From: Mycobacterium colombiense
Lineage (GTDB): Bacteria; Actinomycetota; Actinomycetes; Mycobacteriales; Mycobacteriaceae
Assembly (NCBI RefSeq): GCF_001672755.1
Contig: NZ_LZKI01000076.1
Span: forward strand, 1-64,000
Length of the DNA: 64,000 nucleotides
Direction: 5' to 3'
This document shows positions 10,085 through 18,783 of this stretch, piece after piece. The position numbers and the translations under genes were made by a program. Under the pieces are notes generated by a model that was not told the origin of the DNA, did no database searches, and worked only from the letters and a program-made list of their open reading frames with translations. Position 1 is the stretch's first letter; each line of letters opens with the position of its first letter.

Positions 10085-10098
10085 TGAATCCTCATTCA
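10085..10098. promoter_or_regulatory. candidate TetR-type operator upstream of fadE7
   Basis: A perfect inverted repeat, TGAAT-CCTC-ATTCA, lies 53 bases upstream of the fadE7 start in the region shared with the divergent DUF3054 gene. TetR regulators of fatty-acid genes often bind TGAAT/ATTCA-type palindromes, and a TetR gene is the third gene of this operon, so autoregulation is plausible. A possible -10 (TTAGAT) lies just upstream, near 10070. The link to the TetR gene is inference. Confidence 0.4.
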
Positions 10099-10150
10099 CA
10101 GGTCGGCCTGGCGGTGGTGACCGGCGGCCCGACGATGGCAGGCTGATCCC

Positions 10151-11335
10151 ATGAGTACACAGACGCCACCCGCCTTCGACCGCGACGACCCGCTCGGCCT
10201 CGACGCCTCGCTATCCAGCGACGAGCTCGCGGTGCGCGACACCGTGCGGGAATTCTGCGCCGAGCACGTCCTGCCGCACGTCGCGGAGTGGTTCGAGATC
10301 GGCGACCTGCCGGTTCGCGAACTGGCCAAGGGATTCGGCCAACTCGGCCTGCTGGGCATGCACCTGGACGGGTACGGCTGCGGAGGGGCGTCGTCGGTGC
10401 ACTACGGCCTGGCCTGTACCGAGCTCGAGGCCGCCGACTCCGGTATTCGGTCGATGGTCTCGGTGCAGGGCTCGCTGGCCATGTTCGCGATCTGGAACTT
10501 CGGGTCCGAGGAGCAGAAGCAGGAATGGCTGCCCGGCATGGCCACCGGTGAGCTGCTCGGCTGTTTCGGGCTGACCGAACCCGACGTCGGCTCCGATCCG
10601 GCCGCGATGAAAACTCGTGCGCGCCAAGATGGTTCGGACTGGGTGCTCAACGGTCGCAAGTTGTGGATCACCAACGGCTCGGTCGCCGACATCGCGGTGG
10701 TATGGGCCGCCACCGACGACGGGATCCGCGGTTTCATCGTGCCCACCAAGACACCGGGTTTTTCCGCCAACACGATTCACCACAAGCTGTCGCTGCGGGC
10801 CTCGATCACCAGTGAGCTGGTGCTCGACGACGTGCGGGTGCCCGCCGACGCGATGCTGCCCGACGCCAAGGGACTGCGCGGGCCGCTGTCGTGTTTGTCC
10901 GAGGCCCGCTACGGGATCATCTGGGGCTCCATGGGGGCGGCCCGGTCGGCCTGGCAGGCCGCGCTGGATTACTCCACACAACGCACCCAGTTCGGCCGCC
11001 CGATCGCCGGCTTCCAGCTGACCCAGGCCAAGCTCGTCGACATGGCCGTCGAGCTGCATAAGGGTCAACTGCTGTCGCTGCACCTGGGCCGCCTCAAGGA
11101 CAGCGTCGGGCTGCGTCCCGAGCAGGTCAGCTTCGGCAAGCTCAACAACACCCGCGAGGCGATCAAGATTTGCCGGACCGCGCGAACCATACTGGGCGGC
11201 AACGGAATATCCCTGGAGTATCCCGTCATCCGGCACATGGTCAACCTGGAATCGGTGCTGACGTACGAGGGCACGCCGGAGATGCATCAGCTCGTCCTCG
11301 GCCAGGCGTTCACCGGCAGCGACGCCTTCCGCTGA
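10151..11335 (+). CDS. fadE7: acyl-CoA dehydrogenase, glutaryl-CoA dehydrogenase type (FadE7)
   Basis: A 394-residue flavoprotein acyl-CoA dehydrogenase closest in pattern to glutaryl-CoA dehydrogenase. Features are the N-terminal FDRDDPLGLDASLSSDE, the FAD motif CFGLTEPDVGSDPAAM near residue 140, WITNGSVADIAVVWA, and the catalytic-base region VLTYEGTPEMH near residue 375. Position next to the DUF3054 gene agrees with fadE7 (Rv0400c). It starts an operon with a second acyl-CoA dehydrogenase (11-base gap) and a TetR regulator. The likely role is a dicarboxylyl- or short-chain acyl-CoA oxidation step; substrate is not certain. Confidence 0.9.
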   Translation: MSTQTPPAFDRDDPLGLDASLSSDELAVRDTVREFCAEHVLPHVAEWFEIGDLPVRELAKGFGQLGLLGMHLDGYGCGGASSVHYGLACTELEAADSGIRSMVSVQGSLAMFAIWNFGSEEQKQEWLPGMATGELLGCFGLTEPDVGSDPAAMKTRARQDGSDWVLNGRKLWITNGSVADIAVVWAATDDGIRGFIVPTKTPGFSANTIHHKLSLRASITSELVLDDVRVPADAMLPDAKGLRGPLSCLSEARYGIIWGSMGAARSAWQAALDYSTQRTQFGRPIAGFQLTQAKLVDMAVELHKGQLLSLHLGRLKDSVGLRPEQVSFGKLNNTREAIKICRTARTILGGNGISLEYPVIRHMVNLESVLTYEGTPEMHQLVLGQAFTGSDAFR

Positions 11336-11346
11336 CAGGAGCACCG

Positions 11347-12495
11347 ATGGCAGCACGCTTGCAGTACACGTCCGAGCATCACCAGTTCCGGGACCTGGTA
11401 CGCGATTTCGTGCAACACACGGTCGTGCCCAATCACGAGAAGTGGGAGCGGGACGGCCAGTGGGATCGCTCGCTGTTCGTCGAGGCGGGCAAACTCGGAC
11501 TGCTGGGCTTCCCGGTACCCGAGCATCTCGGCGGCCCCGGCGTGTGCGACTTCCGCTACAACGCGATCGTGATCGACGAGCTGCAGCGCGCGGGTGCGGC
11601 CGCCGAGGCCATCGCCTTCACGCTGCAAAACGACGTGGTGCTGCCCTATCTCACCGATCTGACCACACCGGAGCAGCAACAGCGCTGGCTGCCCGGCGTG
11701 GTCACCGGCGAGACCGTGCTCGCCATCGCGATGACCGAGCCCGGCACCGGCAGCGATCTCGCCGGAATCCGCACGACGGCGGTGCCAGACGGTGACGACT
11801 ACGTCGTCAACGGCGCCAAGACGTTCATCTCCAACGGACAGATCGGCGACCTCTTCGTCGTCGCGGTGCGCACCTCGCCGGACCGCCACCACGGGCTGTC
11901 GCTGCTGGTCGTCGACCCCGCCACGCCCGGCTTCTCCCGCGGCCGCAACCTGGAGAAGATCGGACTGCACGCCCAGGACACCAGCGAGCTCACCTTCACC
12001 GATATGCGGGTGCCGAAGGCCAATCTGCTCGAGGAAGAGGGCAAGGGCTTCTATCAGCTGATGAAAAACCTGCCCCAGGAGCGGCTCGCGCTCGGGGTGG
12101 GGGCGGTGGCCGCCGCCGAAGGTATCCTGGCCGACACCCTCGACTACGTGCGTGACCGCACGGCGTTCGGCGCACCGATCGCCAGCTTCCAGAACAGCCA
12201 ATTCGTGCTCGCCGAGCTGGCGACCGAAATCGACATCGCCCGTACCTATCTCGACGACTGCCTTGCCGAGCATCTGGAGGATGAGCTGACCGCCGCGCGC
12301 GCCGCCCGGCTGAAGTGGTGGACCACCGATCTGCAGGTGCGCACCGCCGACCGCTGCCTGCAACTGCACGGCGGGTACGGCTACATGCGCGAATACAGCG
12401 TGGCGCGGGCCTTCGTCGACGCCCGCATCCAGACCATCTACGGCGGCACCAACGAGATCATGAAGACGATCATCGCCAAGGACCTGGGCATCTGA
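11347..12495 (+). CDS. acyl-CoA dehydrogenase
   Basis: A 382-residue acyl-CoA dehydrogenase with all three domains: an N-terminal helical domain (YTSEHHQFRDLVRDFVQ), a middle FAD-binding strand domain (IAMTEPGTGSDLAGIRT near residue 130 and FISNGQIGDLFVV), and a C-terminal helical domain with LHGGYGYMREY and the catalytic-Glu region IYGGTNEIMKTIIA at the end. The ATG at 11347 follows the fadE7 stop by 11 bases and has a nearby GACAGGAG ribosome site; the open frame extends upstream only over fadE7. It is probably a medium/long-chain or branched substrate enzyme. As I recall, it is not next to fadE7 in M. tuberculosis. Confidence 0.92.
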   Translation: MAARLQYTSEHHQFRDLVRDFVQHTVVPNHEKWERDGQWDRSLFVEAGKLGLLGFPVPEHLGGPGVCDFRYNAIVIDELQRAGAAAEAIAFTLQNDVVLPYLTDLTTPEQQQRWLPGVVTGETVLAIAMTEPGTGSDLAGIRTTAVPDGDDYVVNGAKTFISNGQIGDLFVVAVRTSPDRHHGLSLLVVDPATPGFSRGRNLEKIGLHAQDTSELTFTDMRVPKANLLEEEGKGFYQLMKNLPQERLALGVGAVAAAEGILADTLDYVRDRTAFGAPIASFQNSQFVLAELATEIDIARTYLDDCLAEHLEDELTAARAARLKWWTTDLQVRTADRCLQLHGGYGYMREYSVARAFVDARIQTIYGGTNEIMKTIIAKDLGI

Positions 12496-12502
12496 GGGTG
12501 TG

Positions 12503-13165
12503 ATGGTCACCGATTACAGCGAGCTGCCCGTCGAGGAGGCGGTGCGCGCGGCCCGGGCGGGCTCGCGGCGCCGTCAGGTGCTCGACGCCGCCGTCAAGGT
12601 GATGGGCCGCAACGGTTTTCACCAGATGTCCATGCAGGATCTGGCCACCGAGGCCAAGGTCAGCGTCGGCCTGATCTACAAGTACTTCGGCGGCAAGGAG
12701 GACCTGCTGCTCGCGACGATCGTGCGGATCCAGGACGCGTTCCGCGATCAGCTGGCACCGGTCATCTCGGCCGCCGGCGACGACGTCGTCGACCAGTTGA
12801 CCGCGGGTGTGCGCCGGTACATCGAGATCGTCGACGAGAACCTCGACGGCGTCGTGCTGACCTACCGGGAGAGCCGCACCCTCGGGGCCCCGGGTCGCAC
12901 CCAGATCAAAGACCTCGAAATCGCCACCGCCGCACCGCTGCGCGCGGTCATCGAGGCCGGCATCGCCCAGGGCGTCTTTCGCCGCGTCGACGTCGATCTC
13001 ACCGTGTTCGACATCATGCTGCTCGCCCACGGCTGGGCGCTCAAGCACTGGCACTTCGGGCCGATCTACAGCGTAGATCGGTACATCGCGCTGCAGACCT
13101 ACCACGTGCTGACCGGGTTGATTGCCGACGACCGCCGCGCCGACTACGCGCACGTGCTGAAATAA
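12503..13165 (+). CDS. TetR family transcriptional regulator
   Basis: A 220-residue TetR regulator. The N-terminal helix-turn-helix spans about residues 20-65: RRQVLDAAVKVMGRNGFH, then MQDLATEAKVSVGLIYKYFGGKEDLL. The C-terminal ligand domain is all-helical and unclassified. A GTG one codon upstream (12500) is an alternative start. It sits 7 bases after the acyl-CoA dehydrogenase and probably controls this operon in response to an acyl-CoA; the palindrome at 10085-10098 is a candidate site. Confidence 0.9.
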   Translation: MVTDYSELPVEEAVRAARAGSRRRQVLDAAVKVMGRNGFHQMSMQDLATEAKVSVGLIYKYFGGKEDLLLATIVRIQDAFRDQLAPVISAAGDDVVDQLTAGVRRYIEIVDENLDGVVLTYRESRTLGAPGRTQIKDLEIATAAPLRAVIEAGIAQGVFRRVDVDLTVFDIMLLAHGWALKHWHFGPIYSVDRYIALQTYHVLTGLIADDRRADYAHVLK

Positions 13166-13169
13166 GGTC

Positions 13170-13790
13170 ATGAGAATCACCGCCCGCCCGATTCGCAGCA
13201 TGGTCGCGCTGCTGGTCCTGGGCGCCGCCGCCGGGATGCCCGCGGCGGGCGCCGATTCCTCGCTGCCCGCGATGACGTCCAGCGGCGCCGGCCCGATCAT
13301 CGGCGGTGGTTCGACCGCCGGGCAGGGAATCTCGCAGCAGCTCTTCAGCTTTGGCAACCCCAGTGCGGTCCAGGAGGTGGACGGCTCGGACGCGGCGCAA
13401 TTCATCACGGCCGCGGCCGGGGCGGCCAACCAGCAGCTCGCGGGTCCCTTCTCGTTGCTGCGCCGGGCGTTGACCTGCCAGACCAACAACGCCGGATTCG
13501 GCGCCCGCGCCTATCGGCGCAACGACGGGCAATGGGGCGGCGCGATGTTGGTCGCGGCCAAGAGCGCCACCCCGAACGTCGACAGCCTGGTCGCCTGCGC
13601 CAAGACCAACTGGCGCAGGACGGCGGCCGGCGGCGAAGCGGCGATGTGCGACAACGGCTGGACCACCCCCACCTCCTACGAAAGCCGCCGTGGCGAGACC
13701 TATTACATCCTGCTCGCCGGCACCGCCGCCGACTTCTGCAGCGACCTCAACGCCAAATACAAGAGCAACGCCAACGCGTGGCCGTTCTAG
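13170..13790 (+). CDS. secreted protein (Rv0398c-like)
   Basis: A 206-residue protein with a Sec signal peptide: a basic start (MRITARPIRS), a hydrophobic core (MVALLVLGAAAGMPAA) and a probable cleavage after AGA. The mature part has four cysteines (in LTCQTNNAG, LVACAKTN, AAMCDNGW and DFCSDLN), which could form two disulfides. The architecture resembles Rv0398c, a secreted protein of unknown function in the same neighbourhood in M. tuberculosis. It starts 4 bases after the TetR stop and may be co-transcribed with it. Confidence 0.8.
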   Translation: MRITARPIRSMVALLVLGAAAGMPAAGADSSLPAMTSSGAGPIIGGGSTAGQGISQQLFSFGNPSAVQEVDGSDAAQFITAAAGAANQQLAGPFSLLRRALTCQTNNAGFGARAYRRNDGQWGGAMLVAAKSATPNVDSLVACAKTNWRRTAAGGEAAMCDNGWTTPTSYESRRGETYYILLAGTAADFCSDLNAKYKSNANAWPF

Positions 13791-14172
13791 GCCGAGGCGA
13801 AGTGCCGCCGAGCGGCCGGTGAAACCGATTGCCCGCTTGACGGTTTCGCCGCGACCTGGCAGGCGCCGATTTGGTGGCCGATTTGAATTCATATCCGGCT
13901 GGCGCACACCCGCCGCCGAGCAGCGGGAAATTAGCGTCCCAATATAGCCGCGCCGACTTAGCCGCGCAGGATATTTCCATTTCTCCCCGGCTCGCGATTT
14001 TGCTGAAATTCCATTCGCGCCGAGTCGGCCTCATCCGGTCGGCGATCTCGACTCATCCGATTGACGAAGCGGGCGGCGATATTCGCGAAATCCCTTATCT
14101 ACGAGTCGTTGAGCACGTAAGCTAACCGACGTCGGGCATCAGACAATCGTCTCCCAGACGAAGGGGGTTCTT
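13791..14172. other. intergenic region, no gene recognised
   Basis: 382 bases between the secreted protein and the small exported peptide. It is richer in A/T than its flanks, especially 13870-14150. Open frames here have no family resemblance, codon bias or ribosome site that I can support. It probably contains the promoter of the peptide gene. Confidence 0.5.
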
Positions 14173-14298
14173 ATGTCACGTCGTACCGGCAAAATTGTCC
14201 TCGCCTTGGTCATCGCTCTCGCAGCACCAATGACCTCGGCGTGCACGGTTCCGCTCGTTATCGATTGCGGACCCGGTTTGACCTGCACCGGCGGATAG
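14173..14298 (+). CDS. small exported peptide, possible lipopeptide (41 aa)
   Basis: A 41-residue open frame with a strong ribosome site (AAGGGGG, 5 bases before the ATG). It begins MSRRTGKIVLALVIALAAP, a classic basic-then-hydrophobic export signal, followed by MTSACTVPLVIDCGPGLTC and a short tail. The TSAC sequence resembles a weak lipobox, so Cys24 could be lipidated; two further cysteines (32 and 38) remain in the ~18-residue mature part. A hairpin follows the stop by 11 bases. No function is known to me. The signal sequence, the ribosome site and the hairpin together make it likely to be real. Confidence 0.65.
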   Translation: MSRRTGKIVLALVIALAAPMTSACTVPLVIDCGPGLTCTGG

Positions 14299-14309
14299 CA
14301 GTGCAGTAA

Positions 14310-14348
14310 CCGAACGGGCCGCAAAGTAATTAGCGGCCTTTCGTTCGG
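14310..14348 (+). terminator. hairpin downstream of the small exported peptide gene
   Basis: Two stacked stems, CCGAAC/GTTCGG and GGCCGC/GCGGCC, with an internal loop and a 10-base A/T-rich apical loop. There is no strong T-run, which is usual for mycobacterial terminators. Position just after the stop codon supports a termination role. Confidence 0.45.
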
Positions 14349-14707
14349 ATATACCTTCGCGTATAGCGAAGTCCAAGAGGTGACCGGCCGGAGCCGCGAC
14401 AAGGATCGCTGATTCAGTGCGACTCCGGCCGGGATCCTGCACCACACAAGTCATTTCGGGCGGCGTCGGCCCAAGCCCGCGAGCAGGCCGATGGGCGGCA
14501 GCGCCTTGGCGCGCGCATCCAGTGAAGTGCCGAGATCCGATTCCTTGCAACGGCTTTCGCCGTGTGGCGTCCCTTCGGCCGCTTGCGGTTGTCGCGCGGC
14601 GTTCCGGTATTCGAAGGATTGCCTCGCCTTTCTGCCGGGTGGCGTCGTACGGTGGACATGCGCTGGGAAGATCGCTCCCCAGGCCCACGCGTGAAGAAGG
14701 GACAGGC
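14349..14707. other. intergenic region upstream of ndh, no gene recognised
   Basis: 359 bases between the hairpin and the NADH dehydrogenase start. It should hold the ndh promoter and 5' leader. An in-frame extension of ndh through this region lacks the family's N-terminus and is not supported. Confidence 0.45.
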
Positions 14708-16087
14708 ATGTCGCGCCATCGTGTCGTCATCATCGGAAGCGGCTTCGGCGGACTGTCCGCGGCCAAGGCGCTCCGGCGCGCCGACGTCGACATCACCGTG
14801 ATCTCGAAAACGACCACGCACGTGTTCCAGCCCCTGCTGTATCAGGTGGCCACCGGAATCCTGTCCGAGGGCGACATCGCGCCGACCACTCGACTCATCC
14901 TGCGCCGCCAGCAGAACGTGCGGGTCCTGTGGGGCGAAGTCTCGGGCATCGACCTCACCGCGAAGACGGTCAAATCCCACCTGATGGGCATGGACACGGT
15001 GACGCCGTACGACAGCCTGATCGTGGCCGCCGGCGCGCAGCAGTCCTACTTCGGCCACGACGAGTACGCCGCCTTCGCGCCCGGGATGAAGAGCATCGAC
15101 GACGCCCTGGAGTTGCGTGGCCGCATCCTCGGCGCATTCGAGGCCGCCGAGGTCGCCACCGATCCGGCCGAGCGCAAACGCCGGCTGACCTTCGTGGTGG
15201 TCGGGGCCGGGCCCACCGGCGTCGAACTGGCGGGCGAGATCGTCCAGCTGGCCGAGCGCACCCTGGCCGGGGCATTCCGGACGATCACTCCCAGCGAATG
15301 CCGCGTCATCCTGCTGGATGCGGCGCCCGCGGTGCTACCGCCGATGGGTCCCAAGCTCGGCCTCAAGGCGCAACGCCGGCTGGAGAAGATGGGCGTCGAG
15401 GTCCAGCTCAACGCGATGGTGTCCGCGGTCGACTACATGGGCATCACGATCGAGGAGAAGGACGGCGGCAAACGTCGCATCGAATGCGCGTGCAAGGTGT
15501 GGGCGGCCGGCGTGCAGGCCAGTTCGCTGGGCGCGATCATCGCCGAGCAGTCCGACGGCACCGAAACCGATCGCGCCGGAAGGGTGGTCGTCGAACCCGA
15601 CCTGACCGTCAAGGGGCACCCGTACGTCTTCGTGGTGGGCGACCTGATGTCGGTGCCCGGCGTTCCCGGCATGGCGCAGGGCGCGATCCAGGGCGCCAAA
15701 TACGCGGCCACCATCATCAAACAGGCCGCCAAGGGTCACGACAATCCGGCCGAACGCAAGCCGTTCAAGTACGTCAACAAGGGCAGCATGGCGCTGATCT
15801 CCCGCTACAGCGCCGTCGCGCAGGTCGGCAAGGTGGAGTTCGCCGGCTTCGTCGCATGGCTGGCGTGGCTGCTGCTGCACCTGTACTACCTGATCGGCCA
15901 CCGCAACCGCATCGCCGCCATGTTCGCCTGGGGCATCTCGTTCCTGGGCCGCACCCGCGGCCAGATGGCCATCACCAGCCAGATGATCTATGCCCGGCCG
16001 GTGGTGGACTGGCTGGAGCGCCAGGCGCAGGACGGCACGCTGGCGGCGGCCGAGCATGTGGACTCGGCGGAGAAACAGGCCGGCTAG
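14708..16087 (+). CDS. ndhA: type II NADH dehydrogenase (non-proton-pumping)
   Basis: A 459-residue monotopic NADH:menaquinone oxidoreductase. It starts RHRVVIIGSGFGGLSAAKAL, the GxGxxG FAD-binding fold; a second dinucleotide motif for NADH is VVGAGPTGVELAGEI near residue 165; the FAD-ribityl region is VFVVGDLMSVPGVPGMAQGA near residue 310. Two hydrophobic C-terminal segments (FVAWLAWLLLHLYYLIG) anchor it to the membrane. The start at 14708 follows a GAAGAAGGG ribosome site. Neighbouring metZ suggests the ndhA paralogue (Rv0392c) rather than ndh, but this is by context only. Its stop overlaps the convergent metZ stop by 4 bases (CTAG). Confidence 0.92.
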   Translation: MSRHRVVIIGSGFGGLSAAKALRRADVDITVISKTTTHVFQPLLYQVATGILSEGDIAPTTRLILRRQQNVRVLWGEVSGIDLTAKTVKSHLMGMDTVTPYDSLIVAAGAQQSYFGHDEYAAFAPGMKSIDDALELRGRILGAFEAAEVATDPAERKRRLTFVVVGAGPTGVELAGEIVQLAERTLAGAFRTITPSECRVILLDAAPAVLPPMGPKLGLKAQRRLEKMGVEVQLNAMVSAVDYMGITIEEKDGGKRRIECACKVWAAGVQASSLGAIIAEQSDGTETDRAGRVVVEPDLTVKGHPYVFVVGDLMSVPGVPGMAQGAIQGAKYAATIIKQAAKGHDNPAERKPFKYVNKGSMALISRYSAVAQVGKVEFAGFVAWLAWLLLHLYYLIGHRNRIAAMFAWGISFLGRTRGQMAITSQMIYARPVVDWLERQAQDGTLAAAEHVDSAEKQAG

Positions 16088-17307
16088 CTCAGCGCCCGAT
16101 CGATGTCGGCGATCAGATCGTCGGTGCCTTCCAGCCCGACCGAGATGCGCACCACGCCGTCACCGAGCCCGATCGCCGCGCGACCCTCCGGCCCCATCGC
16201 CCGGTGCGTGGTGGTCGCGGGGTGCGTGACAAGGGATTTGGCGTCGCCGAGATTGTTCGAGATGTCGATCAACTGCAGCTTGTCCAGCACCTCGAAGGCA
16301 CGCCCCTTGGCCGCGCTATCCGGGCAGTCGAGCGCGAAGGTGATCACCGTTCCACCGCCGGACATCTGGCGCTTGGCCAGGTCGTGTTGCGGGTGCGAGG
16401 ACAGGTACGGGTAGCGGACCCAGCTCACCGCCGGATGGCTCTCCAGGAATTCGGCGATCCGGAAGGCCGAGGAATTGCTGTGCTCCACCCGGACCGCCAG
16501 CGTCTCAAGCCCTTTCACCAGCACCCAGGCATTGAATGCGCTCATCGCCGGGCCGGTGTGCCGCATCAGCTTCTGCACGGGGCCGTCGATGTATTCCTTG
16601 TCGCCCAGGATGGCCCCGCCGAGCACCCGGCCCTGACCGTCGATGTGCTTGGTGCCGGAGTACACCACCACGTCGACCCCGAGCGGAAGGCCCTGCTGCA
16701 GCAGTGGCGTGGCAAAAACGTTGTCCAACACCACTTTTGCGCCCGCGGCGTGGGCAAGATCGCACACCGCGGCGATGTCCACCAGCGACTGCATCGGATT
16801 CGACGGCGTCTCGAAGAACACCGCCGTTGTCGGCACCGCCAGCGCCTGCTCCCACTGGGCCGGGTCGTCGCCGTCGACGAAGACGGTTTCGACACCCCAG
16901 CGCGGCAGGATCTCGTTGCACACCACGAAGCACGAGCCGAACAGGCTGCGCGAGGCGACCAGCCGGTCCCCCGCGCCCAGCAACGCGCCCAATGAGGTGA
17001 ACACCGCGGCCATGCCACTCGCGGTGGCGAACGCCGCAGGCGCCCCCTCGAGCAGGCGCAGCCGCTCCTCGAACATCGTCACGGTCGGGTTGCCATAGCG
17101 CGAGTAGACGAAGTGATCCACCTCGCCGGTGAACGACTGCTCCGCATACGCCGCCGACTCGTAGACGAAGCCCGACGTCAGATACATCGCCTCGGCGGTC
17201 TCGTCGAATCTCGAACGCATCAGCCCGCCGCGCACGCCGACGGTCGCCTGGCTGACTCCCTCGGGCAGCGCCGCGGGCGTGCGAACGGAGTCGTCGGCCG
17301 GCGTCAT
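16084..17307 (-). CDS. metZ: O-succinylhomoserine sulfhydrylase
   Basis: A 407-residue PLP enzyme of the Cys/Met metabolism family that makes homocysteine from O-succinyl- or O-acetylhomoserine. The PLP lysine is in VVYSGTKHIDGQG near residue 205; SGMAAVFTSLGALL near 90 and ETPSNPMQSLVDIA near 150 are typical. The ATG at 17307 gives the length of Rv0391; the longer open frame covers the rhodanese gene in another phase. The rhodanese lies 7 bases upstream, suggesting sulfur delivery or detoxification linked to transsulfuration. Its end overlaps ndhA by 4 bases. Confidence 0.95.
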   Translation of the reverse strand: MTPADDSVRTPAALPEGVSQATVGVRGGLMRSRFDETAEAMYLTSGFVYESAAYAEQSFTGEVDHFVYSRYGNPTVTMFEERLRLLEGAPAAFATASGMAAVFTSLGALLGAGDRLVASRSLFGSCFVVCNEILPRWGVETVFVDGDDPAQWEQALAVPTTAVFFETPSNPMQSLVDIAAVCDLAHAAGAKVVLDNVFATPLLQQGLPLGVDVVVYSGTKHIDGQGRVLGGAILGDKEYIDGPVQKLMRHTGPAMSAFNAWVLVKGLETLAVRVEHSNSSAFRIAEFLESHPAVSWVRYPYLSSHPQHDLAKRQMSGGGTVITFALDCPDSAAKGRAFEVLDKLQLIDISNNLGDAKSLVTHPATTTHRAMGPEGRAAIGLGDGVVRISVGLEGTDDLIADIDRALS

Positions 17308-17314
17308 CGGTGGT

Positions 17315-17755
17315 TCAGCCCTGTTTCCAGGGCAATCCGATGGCGCGCCAGCCGGTCTCACCCCGGTGGCCGTTGGCGTCGAGCTGGCCCTCGAAACCGT
17401 CCAGGATGTTGTAGGCCGGCGTGATGCCGAGCTCGGTCGCGACCTCGGCGGCGCCGATGGAACGGTTTCCGGAGCGACACAAGAACAGCACCGGCCGCTG
17501 CGCGTCGGCTTCGGGCGGCGCCACCTGCTCGCGCAGCTGGTCGCCGAAATTCGCATTGTGCCGTCCGTCGGACGAATTCCACTCCAGGAACAACACCTCA
17601 CGGCCGAGGCTGGACAGATCGGGCACACCGACGAAGCGCCATTCGGCGTCGGTCCGCACGTCGACCAGCACGGCGTTGGGGTTGTCGCTGAGCAGCTTCC
17701 ATGCCTCCAGCGGGGAGATGTCCCCGGCATAGGAGTGTGCGCGTTCTGTGCTCAT
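17315..17755 (-). CDS. rhodanese-like protein (Rv0390-like)
   Basis: A 146-residue single rhodanese domain. The fold start VLVDVRTDAEWRFVGVP is near residue 28 and the active-site loop is FLCRSGNRSIGAA, with the catalytic cysteine at about residue 93. Such proteins carry a persulfide sulfur. It precedes metZ by 7 bases, an arrangement shared with M. tuberculosis, so it may feed or protect sulfur assimilation. The ATG at 17755 is chosen because the sequence from MSTERAHSY matches the family; upstream codons look non-coding. Confidence 0.92.
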   Translation of the reverse strand: MSTERAHSYAGDISPLEAWKLLSDNPNAVLVDVRTDAEWRFVGVPDLSSLGREVLFLEWNSSDGRHNANFGDQLREQVAPPEADAQRPVLFLCRSGNRSIGAAEVATELGITPAYNILDGFEGQLDANGHRGETGWRAIGLPWKQG

Positions 17756-17841
17756 GCTCGTATTCCCTCGTTGCTCGTTGTCAGCCACACTATCCGCGCC
17801 CGAGTGCCTCCGCCTGCGGGGGGGCTTTGATTGATGCAGCG

Positions 17842-18783
17842 TCAGGAGCGCTCGGCGTGAGCGGCAACCCAGGCGTCGACCTGTGTCCAAGTTCGGTCGA
17901 GCCAAGGGCCCATTCGAGCGGGCGGTGGAATACGGGAGGCCGGTAACACGACGGTGCGGACGAGCAACTGCCGGTGGATGGGCAGCTGCCACCAGGGTCG
18001 GGCCCGGCCGTCGGCGCAGAATCCGTTATGGGTGACCACCAGTATGTTGGCGTTCGGGGCGCCCGCCACTGCGGCGGCGGCGCCGCCGCTGCGCGGCGGC
18101 AGTGTGTGGGATTGCCGCAGTGCACGTCGGGCAGCGCGGAAGCCGCGAGTGGCGCGGAGTTGGGTGATCGCGTGGCGCCATCGCGGCCAACTGAAGTTCG
18201 CACCCTCGGGAAAAAGCAGCATCGCCTGACCGCCGACGAGCGACTCGGCCAGACCACGGATTTGTCGGCGCGCGCGGTCGCCGCGACCGAGGAAGCAGAG
18301 GCCTCCCAGTTCGCCGGCGAAGTCAAGCACCGGCTCACACCGAAGGACGGCTTTGAGCACGATCCTCAGGTGCAGCCGGTATTCGATTACGAGCAGCCAC
18401 GCCACCAGCACGCTGTCTCCCGGACCGCAGTGGCGTGACAGCACGATCAGCGGCTGACCGCGCGGGATCGCATCCGGGGTCGTCGAGGCCGGATCGAGGA
18501 CGACCTCTACATCGAGTATTTTGCGCGCTGCGGCATAGACGAACGTGAGAATGTCCTCCATCAGTTGGTCACAGTCACGATTTCCTCCCAAAAGCCTTGC
18601 GAGCGTGCGTAGTTCGATGACTGCGTACGCCAGCAGCACACCGACCGTGCGCGGGAGTCGACTCGACCGGGTAAGAAGGCCCGTAATGCCTGCGGCAACC
18701 AGCAGCAGCGGCCCCGAGATCAAGACGGCAACCATCAAGATGGTCATCAACGGCACCGTGAAAGCGCGACGCAGCATGTTCAT
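17842..18783 (-). CDS. PlsC-type 1-acylglycerol-3-phosphate acyltransferase family protein
   Basis: A 313-residue membrane acyltransferase. The N-terminus has two hydrophobic segments (VPLMTILMVAVLISGPLLLV and a following one), the catalytic HX4D motif is SRHCGPGDS near residue 117, and the substrate motif is LLFPEGANFSW near residue 195. It probably transfers an acyl chain to a glycerophospholipid or similar lipid. The start overlaps the stop of the patatin gene by 4 bases (ATGA), so translation is coupled: a phospholipase and an acyltransferase made together suggest deacylation-reacylation remodelling. It is part of the accessory island. Confidence 0.85.
   Translation of the reverse strand: MNMLRRAFTVPLMTILMVAVLISGPLLLVAAGITGLLTRSSRLPRTVGVLLAYAVIELRTLARLLGGNRDCDQLMEDILTFVYAAARKILDVEVVLDPASTTPDAIPRGQPLIVLSRHCGPGDSVLVAWLLVIEYRLHLRIVLKAVLRCEPVLDFAGELGGLCFLGRGDRARRQIRGLAESLVGGQAMLLFPEGANFSWPRWRHAITQLRATRGFRAARRALRQSHTLPPRSGGAAAAVAGAPNANILVVTHNGFCADGRARPWWQLPIHRQLLVRTVVLPASRIPPPARMGPWLDRTWTQVDAWVAAHAERS

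Noticed and set aside
17756..17841. SAM-type riboswitch upstream of the rhodanese-metZ operon
   Set aside because: Only 86 bases are available and no conserved riboswitch core or terminator stems are visible.
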